DNA from: Anastatus disparis
Taxonomy: Eukaryota; Arthropoda; Insecta; Hymenoptera; Eupelmidae
Reading direction: 5' to 3'
DNA: 64,000 nt
NCBI GenBank assembly: GCA_017163975.1
Contig: JAFFSR010000301.1
Location: forward strand, 5,091,001-5,155,000
The translations under genes and the position numbers were made by a program. Shown here one piece after another: positions 44,903 to 57,659 of the stretch. The notes under the pieces were generated by a model. The model had not been told where the DNA came from. It saw only the letters and a list, made by a program, of their open reading frames with translations, and ran no database searches. Within the stretch, counting starts at the first letter, position 1, and each line of letters opens with the position of its first letter.

Positions 44903-46553
44903 TGTGACGCAGTATTTTCACGCCACAATAATTTTTTTTTGTTTTATTTATATAAAATGATTTTCTATTAAAAAACCTGTAAAATAAAAAGCATACATAA
45001 TTCTCCGAGCATGTGAATTCCTAAAAACATAATCACCACACTCGTGACAGCAGCCAAGGCCACCGTAAGAAACCAACAAAGAAATAATTCTGTTGTGTTC
45101 TTGTTTTCGGTACTGAGCCCTGGATGTACACAGCTAATCATATGGCCTATTGCTAAGTAGCCATGTATGTTGGACTACCGGCTGACGGCACTGACGAAGA
45201 AACAATTATGTGCACACACACTCACTATGCACACACAATCAGCAAGTGGCACGACCGATACCTGCTAGCAGATGACGGTCATACCACGTCTAGGAAGTAG
45301 CAGAGCGGTTTCAACAGCGTAAAATAAATGAACGCGTGCTCGCGCAAACATAATATTGTGGCGCTCGTGTAGAGTATAGTTAAAAGAAAGCAAGAGAGAG
45401 AGATAGACAGAAACAGAATGACATAATAAGCGAAGTAAAGTCGATAAAGTAGGATAGATACGCGTATGGTAAAAAGATATTAGCTAGATAAAAACTGAAT
45501 TATATTATGAAAAGGGAGAAATTAATTACGTATAGAATAGTGTAGGCGTATCTATATGTAGAGGGCGCTCGCGTACTAAGAAGATTCGAACATAAAGTTA
45601 AATTTCTTTTTATATTGTTTTCTTTTAATTTTACAAATGGCGCTACTGTACTTTAAAAAATATTTTTTTATTTATAACAAAGACCTGTAATAGCGTGAAT
45701 TAATTAACTAACAATGAATTAAAAATAATTTAGATAATCTGATAAAATAATTAATTAAAAATTAATGTCAATTAGAAATAATATTCTTGATACTCAGAGG
45801 ATGAATTAATACTCAATACTTCATTTTTGATTAATTAAATCACGCACGCAGAGGGCGTAATAAGTGAAACTTGAAAATACTACACTAGTAAAGGAAATAA
45901 AATTTAAATTTGACTAGCGAGTAGTAAAACTACACTAGTGTAGATAGAATAAAATGATGAAAAGAACTCGATTTGATTAGAGAGTTGCGAGATAGAAAAA
46001 GATAATAGATAGGATGTAACGAGAGTAACAAAGAGAGCAATAGGAAAGGAGAAGCAACCGACGCTCATCGTTCGCTTCCTTTTTCTTCATGCCTCATTGT
46101 CGTTCCAGTCACCGTGCTATATAGTCGCTTTGTTTTCTACCGTACTAAAAGATTAAATTAATTGTTAAAGTTTCTAGTATTGTTAAAGTTATTGAATTGT
46201 TATTTTTTTTCTTTTGTTATTGATTTTTAAGGGATATTATCGGTGTTAAATAATTATTTTTTTTATTTTGTTGCTGTTGTTAATTTTCTCTCGCGAGATT
46301 TTATTTCTTTTTCTCGCGGGTGCCATTATTGCGTCAGAGGGATTGCTGGTCACTTCCCGGAGGGTCTAAATTGCCAGTCACCAGTTTGAGAAAACAGGTA
46401 GTGTCGTTCTTGGAGTTTTACACTTCTCTTATCGTTAATCTCCAAGGTTTTCGAATTGAGATGGCGGATGCAATTCAACAAGTACAGAATAAGCTACAAT
46501 CTGATTAAATAATTTTTCTGTTTAGTGAAAACTAATTAGTGAAACTAGCTCTT

Positions 46554-46591
<38 letters not shown>

Positions 46592-48626
46592 GAAGAAAGA
46601 CATGGGGATTTGTTGTTAATTTAAAGAAAAACTAGTATACGAAAGAACCCGATACTAGCACCACCAACTAGGCTCTGACTCGACCTAATTTATAAATTGC
46701 TATCAGAAAATTAGTGTTAATTACGCAATTCATTATTGATTTATTGATAAGATCTTAGAATTATTAAAAACTTTGTTATTACAAATTCTAACCTAGTGAA
46801 GAATTAATAACTAATAGCTTATTTGAAATATTTTTTGAAACTGTTTTTCTCGAATAACTTTCATTTGGTCTACTTGCTTTTAATTAGAATTGTGAAGATA
46901 AAGGGTATTTAAAACTAAGTATTTGAAAAATAAAGTAATTTAAAATATCTAATTACCTGATAATAAAAATCATAATATCTGAATTTTTGAGAAGTAGAAA
47001 GAATAAATTAAATTACCACAAAGCGAATAACCTCACCTCCACGAAACTATTGAAGATCAGAGAGATAGAATAAGAGGATAATATAGAGTTAATGCATGTA
47101 CATTTAGGTTGTGCGGTGAAATGAGAAGTCTGTATGTATATATTTAACACTTTATTAACTACTCTCTACAAAAAAAAAAAAAAAAATTCAGTCGAATTGA
47201 GAACCTCCTCCTTTTTGAAGTCGGTTAAAAATAAGATATTAATAAGATGTTGGAATAAGGTGAATGCGACTGACGCGTGCGAAGTCCAACTCATGTCTGA
47301 ACTCGGGTGAGAAAAAGCAAGACGGTCGCTACGCCTCGCCGTGGCGACTGGAGTAGATCGTTGCGCCCTCCGACGCGCATGCGTCAATGTCCAGCTTTGG
47401 TTGTTGGCTGCTGCCACTGATATTCGACACTAGCGCCTCCAACAGAAAGATTCCGTAATCTGAGATACGCACTGCTGTTCGAGCCCTTTACCCTTACCCA
47501 ATTTAAAATATATTGAGCACGTGTTGCACCCGTTGCTCAATTTTCACATTATCGAGTTATAGTTAAATTATTATTATGGTTTAATAGTTTAAAATTAATA
47601 GTTTTCTTATGTAGATAAACATATTATAATTAAATTCAATAGTTTTTTTCTTAACATATAATTACCCAAAGAACTTGCTTTATAAAGAAACTTGCATATG
47701 ATTTAAACTTAAATTCTTTTAATCAATTTATTCAAAATTTACTTACAAGGAGAGTGTTTCACCTTTGGGTCACCGTTTTTGCTCAAATTTTGGGAATATT
47801 TTCTAGATGCAGAAATATGAAGATAGCCAAAATATTAGAGGCCAACGCTCAATATTTCCCTAGTTACAGGCCATTGAAGAAAATCACTAAAAAAGTTACA
47901 AGATTTTCAAACGCTTATAATTCCTCAGCATCGTTAGCTAGAAGCTTAAACCTTTTTTTAAATGAAAGCTGAGCTCAAATCCTTTCGAAATAGCACCTAT
48001 ACCATCTCAAAATATTATTTTTTCCTAAAGTTAGAGCGTAATAAAGATTAGACCTGAATTTTTTGTTTAAAACATTAATTAATAATAAAAGTTAAAATTG
48101 TGTTCAATCTTTATTATGCTATAACTTTGGGAAAAAATAATACTTCGATGTGCTATAACTACTATTTCGAAAGAACTTGAGCTCAGCTTTCAGTTAAAAA
48201 AAAGTTTAAGTACCTAGCTAATAATTCTGAGGAACTATAAGCGTTTGAAAATCTAGTAACTTTTTTAGTGATTTTCTTCGATGGCCTGTAACTAGGAAAA
48301 TATTGAGGGTTGGCCTCTAAAATTTTGGCTTTCTTCATATTTCTGCATCCAGAAAACATTCCCAAAATTTGAGCAAAAACGGTAACCCGAAAGTGAAACA
48401 CTCTCCTTGTTAGTGGATTTTAACCTATACATTTAAACGTTATTAATTTATTTCTTGAATCGATCTTATAATTGGTTGTTATATTAGAGGTAGAGTATTC
48501 AATTCCCTCATTATATTATTATTCTTGTAGGTTGGGGAATCTTAGGATTTGGGGGTTATAAGCAAACTATTATTTCTTATTTAATTATATATATTTATAA
48601 TCTCCCAAATAAAACCCACCCTTACA
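44903..48626 (+). mobile_element. LTR-like insertion (TG...CA, AGAA duplication)
   Basis: It begins 'tgtgacgcag' and ends 'cccttaca', flanked by AGAA (44899-44902, 48627-48630). The uninterrupted site appears in the right arm near 51690-51700. Without the nested foldback (47746-48409) it is 3.06 kb. A polyadenylation-like 'aataaaa' lies 15 bp before the end. It has no gag or pol homology and no second LTR, so a solo LTR or a TRIM-like element is likely. Internal marks: an unexplained 62-codon frame at 46320-46508, (CT)n at 46559-46588, an A run and the shared 'gaattgagaacctcc' block at 47165-47230, and a GC-rich patch at 47265-47420. Confidence 0.65.
47746..48409. mobile_element. 664-bp foldback, FB-H member 2, nested in the LTR-like insertion
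   Basis: It is flanked by TTA (47743-47745, 48410-48412). The ends 'caaggagagtgtttcac' are mirrored. Same length and shared interior as the member at 35039 ('caatatttccctagttac', 'tttcaaacgct'). The two 72-codon frames (47754-47972 +, 48183-48401 -) are the same sequence read from each arm, not genes. Confidence 0.9.
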
Positions 48627-48716
48627 AGAAAAAAATGAAATGTCATTGAATTTCTTGAAATTTATGATTGGTAACTAGAATATCCTTTGTTTATTTGACT
48701 GAAAAGATTTGGAAAA

Positions 48717-48913
48717 GTATATATTATAAATAGTATATTACGTAACGGGCACGGAAAAGCTTTATTTACGAAACGAGAAGTTTACGGCCTGAGCCGAAGT
48801 TGAGGGTCGTAACGAGTTTTGAAAAAAAGCCTTTCCATATTAGTTGCGTAGTGTATTTTTCACCATGAGAGCCAAAAAGAGCAACGAAGTTGCGATTTTA
48901 GGGTTAGAATGGC
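48717..48913. mobile_element. 197-bp insertion with GAAAA duplication
   Basis: The right arm and copy 1 show 'gatttggaaaattatt' uninterrupted; here 197 bp intervene, flanked by GAAAA. It carries 'agtatattacgtaacggg' and an inverted relative 'ttgcgtagtgtatttttcac'. A similar start ('agtatattgtgtaacgag') lies at about 59680. Confidence 0.65.
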
Positions 48914-49549
48914 GAAAAATTATTTTTGCTTTATTTCTTTCATAATTTAAACATGATCAATCTCAAGATACAATAACACTTTAAAAAATAATCAATTTAA
49001 TTTTTAGTCAAGAAATAATTTTACATATTGAATAATGTTAACAGTCTAAGAGATAATAAGATACGATCCACTTTGTACTGATAATTCATCACATTTGTTA
49101 TTACATTTTTACAGTATAAGTAACTCAAATTTATAACTAATCAATATTTAACTTCAATTTCTTATACACTGAATACAGAATTTATATGCCTATACCTTTT
49201 TCTCAGATGTATCAGTTACAAGATGAAAAACTAAAAATGCGCTTCTACTTATACGTTCGAACTTTTCATGTAAATTCATGAGAATATTGTTAATTATTAT
49301 TCAATTTAAGTCCAACTGATTTCATCCACTAGGATATTGATTCACAAATTGCCTTATACTGATCTTCGACGTACTGAGATACAAAGAGACATGAGTTTAG
49401 TTATATATCACTGTTCTTTTAAAAATAATTAGGTGATAAATCACCTGATTCTTTTACCAGGGTGACTATTAGAGAAAGTAAATTAAATATTGATATATAT
49501 TAATCTCTATTATATGTTGATTGTAATTATTTGTTTAAATTAATTCTAA

Positions 49550-50252
49550 CCAGGGAAGGCTATGAGCTTCGGGTCACAGATCTTGATGAAACTTTGGGAT
49601 ATATTTTTAGGTACCAAAATATGAGTAAAGCCAGAGCAGTACGGTCTAACGCCTCGAAAAACTGAAATTGTAGACGTTTCCAGTCTTATTTAAAGAAAAA
49701 TGTAAAAAAAAGCTCCTAATTGAAGTGTGAATAATCCAGTCTAGAAATGTCTTTCATAAATCAACAGGGACTAAAATAAAAGTACAGAAAGCAAGCTTTA
49801 ATTTGCCCTTTTTAATATTGAAAAATAATAATTAGAACCAGAGATATGTTCGTTCAAAGTTAAGAAGCAAGAAAGTACCAAAAATCACAAAATCACTGTC
49901 CTTTAAAATTTAGACGATTTTTGGTACTTTCTTGCTTCTTAACTTTGAATGAACATATCTCTGGTTCTAATTATTATTTTTCAATTATGAAAACGGCAAA
50001 TTAAAGCTTGCTTTCTGTACTTTTATTTTAGTCCCTGTTGATTTATGAAAGACATTTCTAGACTGGATTATTCACACTTCAATTAGGAGCTTTTTTTTAC
50101 ATTTTTCTTTAAATAAGACTGGAAACGTCTACAATTTCAGTTTTTCGAGGCGTTAGACCGTACTGCTCTGGCTTTACTCATATTTTGGTACCTAAAAACA
50201 TATCTCAAAGTTTCATCAAGATCTGTGACCCGAAGCTCATAGCCTCTCCTGG
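49550..50252. mobile_element. 703-bp foldback, FB-H member 3
   Basis: It is flanked by TAA (49547-49549, 50253-50255), and the empty site 'ttctaagttt' is seen in FB-L copy 1 near 890. The ends 'ccagg.aggctatgagcttc' are mirrored, and the arms of about 335 bp are nearly identical around a short spacer near 49890-49918. The interior differs from members 1 and 2, so it is a separate subfamily. Confidence 0.92.
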
Positions 50253-52117
50253 TAAGTTTTTATACATAATTACATATAACTATTTCTGTCACATCATTAG
50301 AATCAATGACAAATTTTAAGAAAATGTAAATTTCGATAACCAATTTCCATAGAATTATAATGTTTGTTACTAATATAAAAATAATCAAATACATTCAAAA
50401 AATATAACAAGAATTAGAACTAATCATTTTCTGAAACTAAACTTAATAATATACATCAGTGGATACTTTAATCTTAACAAATCTCATTCAATAGAACTTA
50501 AGCCAGTGTGTGTTATAATAAAATTAAAATTAATAAATATATGAAATTCAAGTTAGTGTCTATCATCCGCTAAATCTATAAAAGAATATTATAATAATAA
50601 GACTGATGCTTTGTAATAATTTTTCCTCAATTAAAGGTAATAACTATATATGAGTTCAGGGTGAACGAGCATTCTTTTCATAACAGTGCAGGTGAATAAT
50701 ATAATATAGATGTATATAACAGGTAAATGATAATATTCTTTTATTGATTTAGCGTACACACACTGACTTAAATTCCATTGAATAAGATTTGTTAAGATTA
50801 AAATATCCACTGATGTATATTATTAAGTTTAGTTTCAGAAAATGATTAATTCTAATTCTTTTTATATTTTTTAAATGTATATGATTAATTTTATATTAGT
50901 AACAAACATTATAATTCTATGGAAATTGATTATCATAATTTACATTTTCTGACAATTTGTCATTGAATCTAATGATGTGACAGCAATAATTGAATGTAAT
51001 TATGTATAAAAACTTGGAATTAAATTAAATAAATAATTACAATCAACATATAATAAAGATTGATATTTAATAATATTCAATTTATTTTTTCTTATTGTCA
51101 GTAATATATAACTAAACTCATGTCTCTTTGCATCTCAGTACGTCGAAGATCAGTACAAGGCAATTTGTGAATCAATATCCTAGTGGATGAAATCAGTTGG
51201 ACTTAAATTGAATAATAATTAACAATATTCTCATGAATTTAAATAAAAAGTTCGAACGTATAAGTAGAAGTGCATTTTTAGTTTTGCATCTTGTAACTGA
51301 TACATCTGAGAAAAAGATATAGTCATATAAATTTTGTATTCAGTGTATAAGAAATTGATTTTAAATATTAGTTAGTTATAAATTTGAGTTACTTTTACTG
51401 TAAAAATGCAATAACAAATGTGATGAATCATCAGTACAAAGTGGATCGTATCTTATTATCTCTTGGACTGTTAACATTATTCAATATGTAAAATTATTTC
51501 TTGACTAAAAATTTAATTAATTATTCTTTAAAGTGTTATTGTATCTTGAGATAGATTATGTTCAAATTATGAAAGAAATAAAACAAAAATAATTTTCCAA
51601 ATCTTTTGAGTCAAATAAACAAAGGATATTTTAGTTACCAATCACAAATTTTAAGAAATTCAATGACATTCCATTTTTTTCTGATAAAAGAATCTATTCT
51701 GAATCTTATAAGAAAAGAATTTTACATATAGTTATCTGTCACCATGTGTTATTGGAAATATTAACAGTATTATATAACCTTGAACTATGAAGTGATCAGA
51801 AATTTTTTTAAATTCAGTACTTAAGTATATTTTTTATGTGCTACGGTGGCACACGATTTGTTAAAGAAATCTCAAGTTTTGGTTCACTCTTAATCTTTCA
51901 GAAGATATTTTTAAATATATTTTAATATTTGTGAAGTATACAACCATTTCTATGAATGCTTGCGAAGGGACATCTGCAACTGAATAGTACAAGTTAACGT
52001 TAAAATGAGTAAATGTAGCTAAAAATCACAATTTTCATTATTTTCAATTACATTTAGATTTTTTAAGAAGGATCGCTGTTTTTTATCACCCTGAAATTTA
52101 TAGGTTATATTTATACA

Positions 52118-52525
52118 TATATTACCTACTTTAACGATTTTTTTGGACATGGTATCATGGTTCGAAACCTTGAAAAGTGGTATTTCAATGTCTTAAATGA
52201 CTCCAGCTCAGAAAATAGCTACATTAGCACTTTTAAATTAATTTTTTCTCAAAATTCAGAATATTTTGAAGAATAAAATTTTTTAGTAATTAATTCCTAA
52301 AACGCAACCCAACTGAGTAATTAAAGCTTAAAATCAGTCAAAAATGTAAAAAATATGGTTTTTGCCCAACTTTGAAGCTTTGTAGCTCTAAAAATATGTA
52401 CTAAAGGAACCTAAAAAAATTCTGAGTGGTTTATAATATGGAAAAGAACCATTTTACCAATTTTTAGCGAAAAAAAATTTTTCGTCCTCTGATTTCACTG
52501 AGGATGGGCGATACATATATATATA
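52118..52525. repeat. Block A direct repeat, copy 3
   Basis: Same orientation as copies 1 and 2. It ends in a (TA)n tract that hosts the hAT-like element. Confidence 0.85.
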
Positions 52526-52533
52526 TATATATA

Positions 52534-54113
52534 CAGGGCCGGACTTAGGCATGGGCCAACATGGGCCATTGCCCTGGGCCCCAGGCATCTAGGGGCCCCA
52601 TAAGATTCTCGATAAAAAAATAATAGAACAAAAACCAAAGAGAAAATTAGAGTAAAGTAAAATTATTACTAAATTTACAAATTCTAATTGAATTAATAAT
52701 ATTTATAGAAATGTAGCATTTTACAAAGATGTTTATGTCGTCAAAAATTTTTAAAATATCAATAAAATTTATGATATAATATATGTATCAAAGAACTCGA
52801 ATATTATTTATGAGTATTCTCGGTATTATTTTAAGAAAAATTTAGAAAAATAACTTCTACTTGAGATGTTAATAATCTAATTTACAAAATTTTAAAATAA
52901 AATTTAAACAAACTAAATTAAATTAGAGAAAACAAACTTTAATCACCTGTTTTTAAAGTGCGAAATCGATAATAAGGTCCAGAGTAATCTTAATTCAAAT
53001 ACTTGAATAACGAAAATTCAATTGTGTTTACCACAGAATCGAATCAAGGTGATGTAATAGGGTGTATGGTTCATACATGGAATTACCGACATTGCAATTT
53101 TCCGAATTTCTAACTTTTATTCAAAAATTTTTCGAAATATCTCTAAATTATGCTTTTTATTAGTTAAAATGGAAAGCTGTAATATTAAGATATTTTTACA
53201 AATTTTGGATTAAGAATAAAAAATTTGGAAAATTGTAATGTCGGTATTTTACCTTCTCTTAAAATGATTTTGTCACACTTTCATTATTCAACTTTAAACT
53301 TTTTAAAACTTTATTTACGATTTTTTGATTGGATGATTAACACCTAAAATGGAAATAATTTTTTACATTTTTGTTACAATTACACTAAAAATGTCTATAA
53401 TTACAATTTTTTTAAACGTTATATCGTATTATTGTGGCTTTAGTTCGAAAAAAATATATTTTAAAATTTTTTTATTCGAATTTACAACTTATTCATTGAT
53501 TTATCAAATATAAATTTCTAATGAAGGTGATAAAAAAATATTTCTAATTGATACAAAATCGAGCTAATTTGTGAAGTTTAAAAATAACGTATAGAACTAA
53601 AGTTTTACATCGACTATTTTTTTACTTGTTTTTAAAACTTTTAAATGTTACTACGACTAAATATATTTCATTAATTATTGTATATTATATAGAAAATGTA
53701 TTATTAATGTTTTTGATCCTATAATATTTCAAGTTTTTGACTTATATAAAATTGTTTAAGGTGGTTCACGCGAGTACAGAGTTGATTCAAGATATTCTTG
53801 AAATTGTAGGTATAGTTCCATAAAGGCAAACTATAAGTTTTGTCGACATTTTAAACGAGTTTGTAGATAAAAAAGTTCGACGAAAAAATATATAATATAC
53901 TTAATATACTTAATATATTTAATATATTAAAAATATTTAATAATATATTTAGTGAATAAGATTTTTTAAATTGTAACGAATTATTTAAAAAAATGTTAAT
54001 ATATATGTTAATAAATATGTGTATCACTATTGAGACATTTTTTTGTTTATCGCTAACCTTAAGTGGGCCCCATCACGTTTAATGGCCCCGGGCCCCTGAA
54101 CGACTAAGTCCAG

Positions 54114-54117
<4 letters not shown>
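52534..54117. mobile_element. Non-autonomous hAT-like element, 1.58 kb
   Basis: The left end 'cagggccggacttaggcatg' and the complement of the right end 'aaggctggacttagtcgttc' are imperfect inverted repeats, followed on both sides by 'gggccc'-rich sequence. It sits in a (TA)n tract, so an 8-bp duplication TATATATA is possible but cannot be told from the microsatellite. Inside is an inverted pair around 53085-53130 and 53205-53260 ('cgacattgcaattttcc'). No ORF. CAGGGCCGG-type ends are known from hAT elements. Confidence 0.75.

Positions 54118-54168
<51 letters not shown>
54118..54168. repeat. (TA)n microsatellite
   Basis: About 50 bp of TA dinucleotides to the right of the hAT-like element. 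Confidence 0.95.
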
Positions 54169-54172
<4 letters not shown>

Positions 54173-54260
54173 ATATATCAACTCATGGAATTGATTACTG
54201 ATAAAATTAAGTTTTAACATAAAGCTGAATATTTAAGTTAAAATTGTATTTTATAAAATA

Positions 54261-54830
54261 CCCTAGTGGAAATCGAATTTGCGAATAACTGGGAATAACT
54301 GCTATAAACTGTTCAGTTTGAGACAGGAATAACAGTTATTTCCAGTTATTCCCAGTTATTCCCAGTTATTCCCAGTTACTTCCAGTTTAGTTAAGAAATA
54401 ATTTAAAAAATCAGAGGTACGAATAATAGTTATTCCCAGTTATTTCCCGTTTAGTTTAGAAATAATTCTAGAAATTAGAGGTACTATAAGACTTATTCCT
54501 AGTTAATTTCAGCTATTCCATTTATTTTCAGTTATTCTCAATTTAGTTAAAAAATAATTTTTTTTATGGTTATTTTTTCTATTTCTTTTTCCTTAGTTTA
54601 ACTGGGAATAACTGGGAATAACTGTTATTCGTACCTCTGTTTTTTCAAATTATTTTTAAGCTAAACTGTAAATAACTGGGAATAACTGAGAATAACTGGT
54701 AATAACTGGAAATAACTGTTATTCCTGTCTCAAACTGAACAGTTTATAACAGTTATTCCCAGTTATTCCCAGTTGTTCCCAGTTATTTCCAGTTATTCCC
54801 AGTTTTTCACAGATTCGATTTCGACTAGGG
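54261..54830. mobile_element. 570-bp foldback rich in a GAATAACTGG decamer
   Basis: The ends 'ccctagtggaaatcgaat' and complement 'ccctagtcgaaatcgaat' are flanked by TA. Both arms carry runs of the 10-bp unit 'gaataactgg' (or 'ccagttattc'), for example at 54339-54390 and 54598-54625. No ORF. TA duplication suggests Tc1/mariner-type mobilisation. Confidence 0.85.
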
Positions 54831-54839
54831 TAATACAAT

Positions 54840-55365
54840 AATTTATAGGTTATTAAAAATACATAATTAATCATAATAATTATGTAAACTTTTTATTTAT
54901 AGGATAAAATAATATTAAATTCGTGATTATCATTTTCATAGTTTATTTAAAATATTATGTAAATTTTATAAGTATAAATTATTTAGAGTGATATATAATG
55001 TCACTTCGACAATAATTCCAATCTAATAAAATAATTATAATATTCAATCATTATATTTAATACAAATTTTAGAATGATATTTAAGAAAATTATTTATTTT
55101 CCGCATTCTTAATAAATGTTTTGTAAAGCATAAGTAAATTTTCTTTGAAATGTCAACTGTTTTATGGGAAATTTTACTTCCATCTAGACAGATCATAAAT
55201 ATGAATTCCTAATTATAGACATAATCAGGGAAATTTATTTATATTTCATATATTTTTCTATCTTTATAATTGACTATTAAAAATAATTTAATATTAAAAT
55301 ATTTACTTTTTATTATTGTATTCAGGGTTGCAAATATTTAAATCATTTTGGGCTTTAAATAAATT
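54840..55365. other. AT-rich sequence without genes
   Basis: Nothing recognised. Confidence 0.6.
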
Positions 55366-55369
55366 TTAA

Positions 55370-55905
55370 TTCACAAATCCTTTTTGAATTCGTAATTAGA
55401 GTTTTATTTAATTAACAATTCCTTTTAAATTAATAATTAAAAATATTTTAATTAACAAATCAAAATCTAATCGTAAATTGAAAAGGCTTTAATTAAAAAA
55501 TCAAAAGGAATTCTTAATTAAATAAATTTCAATTAAGAAATCAAAATGTAATCGTGAATTGAAAGGACTTTAATTACAAAATCAAAAGGAATTCTTAATT
55601 AAATAAATTTCAATTAAGAAATCAAAATTTAATCGGGAATTGAAAGGGCTTTAATTCCAAAATCAAAAGGAATCCTTAATAAAATAAATTTCAATTAAGA
55701 AATCAAAATGTAATCGTGAATTGAAAGGGCTTTAATTCCAAAATCGAAAGGAATTCTTAATTGAATAAATTTCAATTAAGAAATCAAAATTTAATCGTGA
55801 ATTGAAAGGGCTTTAATTCCAAAATCAAAAGGAATCCTTAGTTAAATAAATTTCAATTAAGAAATCAAAATGTAATCGTGAATTGAAAGAGCGTCAGTTA
55901 TGATT
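55370..55905. repeat. 81-bp tandem array
   Basis: 'caattaagaaatcaaaat' recurs at 55530, 55611, 55692, 55772 and 55853, a period of 81 bp, with partial units before. Units alternate small variants such as 'tttaatcg' and 'tgtaatcg'. Non-coding. Confidence 0.9.
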
Positions 55906-56039
55906 ATGATTTGTGAATTCGAGGGCTTTAATTAAAAATTCCATAATTCCTTTTTAATTAAACGTTTTAAAGGAATTTTTATCATATATATGTATATAGA
56001 AAAACAGATGTGGACGCGCACATACATACGCACCTGGGC

Positions 56040-56091
56040 TCATATATATGCAACATTTCGTGTCGACCCAAACGCACACATACAGACAAGT

Positions 56092-56156
<65 letters not shown>

Positions 56157-56258
56157 CATACATACGTGGGACATTCCACGTCAATTAGAACGCACCCACA
56201 GACAGGTTTATATATATGGGACATTTCATGCCAATGCGCATGCACACACACAGGATTA

Positions 56259-56303
<45 letters not shown>

Positions 56304-56564
56304 GGGACATTTCGGGTCAACTCGTACGTACTCATGATCACAGGCTTCTCTATATATATGGAACATTTCATGACAACTCTCACATACCTATCCGAGTTCC
56401 TTCAGGTTCGCATATATGGGACGTTTCATGTCAATTTTCATTCATGCACACACACGTTAATATACATGGGATTTTTTATGTAAATTTCAACGCACACACA
56501 TACAGGTTTATATATATGGGACATTTCATGCCAATGCGCACGCACACACACACACACACACAGC

Positions 56565-56628
<64 letters not shown>

Positions 56629-56874
56629 ACATTTCATGTCAACTTGTACATACTCATAATCACAGGCTTATCTATATATATGGAACATTTTATGACAACT
56701 CTCACACACCTATCCGAGTTCTCAGGTTTTCATACATGGGACGTTTCGTGTCAATTTTCATTCATGCACACACACGTTGATATACATGGGATTTTTTCTG
56801 TAAATTTCAACGCACGCACATACAGGTTTATATATATGGGACATTTCATGCCAATGCGCATGCACACACACAGG

Positions 56875-56932
<58 letters not shown>

Positions 56933-57424
56933 GGACATTTCATGTCAACTCGTATGTACTCATAATCACAGGCTTTTCTATATATATGGAACATTTCATG
57001 ACAACTCTCACACACCTATCCGAGTTCCTTCAGGTTTACATATATGCGACGTTTCATGTCAATTTGCATTCATGCATACACGCTTTTATATACATGCGAC
57101 TCTTTATGTCAACTCATGTACGACCTTACTGACAGGTTTTTGCATATGTATATATGGTCCATTTCATATCAAATTGCTCACGTCCACCCGCAATTTTTTT
57201 GTTTCTATATATATATATATATATGGGACATTTCATGTCAACTTGCACGTACTCGCAAGCACAGGTTTTTCTATATATATATGGGACATTTCATGACGAC
57301 TTGTACACACCTATCTAAGTACCCTTAGGTTTATATATATGAGACGTTTCATGTCAATTCGCATGCATGCACACACACGTTCATGTACGTGGGACTTTTC
57401 ATGTCGACTTACAAGCATAATATA

Positions 57425-57466
<42 letters not shown>

Positions 57467-57620
57467 AGGGACATTTCATGTAGAATCGCACGTACACACA
57501 CAGGTTTATTCAAGTTTATATGGAACATTTAATTTCAACTCATACGCACACGCACACGCTCACACATACAAACACATATTTAACTTTATATATATATATA
57601 TATATATATACATACTTTAC
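56040..57620 (+). repeat. Minisatellite of GGGACATTTCATGTCAA units broken by (TA)n
   Basis: About two dozen copies of 'gggacatttcatgtcaa' or variants are spaced about 50-90 bp, with (TA)n runs of up to about 60 bp between some. 'acatttcatgccaatgcg' at about 56220, 56520 and 56840 marks a higher-order unit of about 300-320 bp. The start of FB-F foldbacks ('gacatttcacaccaact') looks related. Tyr/Ile and His/Thr-rich frames are repeat translations. Confidence 0.9.
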
Positions 57621-57659
57621 CTTATCGATGTAGACAATATTTAAAAAATAGTTATTTAT

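Larger units (their letters stand above)
44462..52120. repeat. Large foldback repeat FB-L, copy 2 (7.66 kb with insertions)
   Basis: The left arm (44462-44902, continued 48631-50500) mirrors the right arm (about 50745-52120). Markers: 'tatttatacatatat' near both ends, 'gcattcatagaaat' near 44624 and its complement near 51948, 'acaaagtggatcgtatct' near 51437 and its complement near 49060. Three insertions interrupt the left arm (44903-48626, 48717-48913, 49550-50252) while the right arm is clean. Block A copies flank it outside in direct orientation. Confidence 0.85.

Noticed and set aside
46320..46508. Possible gag start (ADAIQQVQNKL) in the LTR-like insertion
   Set aside because: Only 62 codons and no gag motif; no primer-binding site could be fixed next to it.
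47754..48401. Two mirrored 72-codon frames with similar proteins
   Set aside because: They are the two arms of one foldback read on opposite strands.
55370..55905. Possible CRISPR array
   Set aside because: Contiguous 81-bp tandem units without spacers.
55954..57328. Overlapping open frames of 76-162 codons with Tyr-Ile runs
   Set aside because: They arise from (TA)n tracts and the minisatellite; no frame is favoured.
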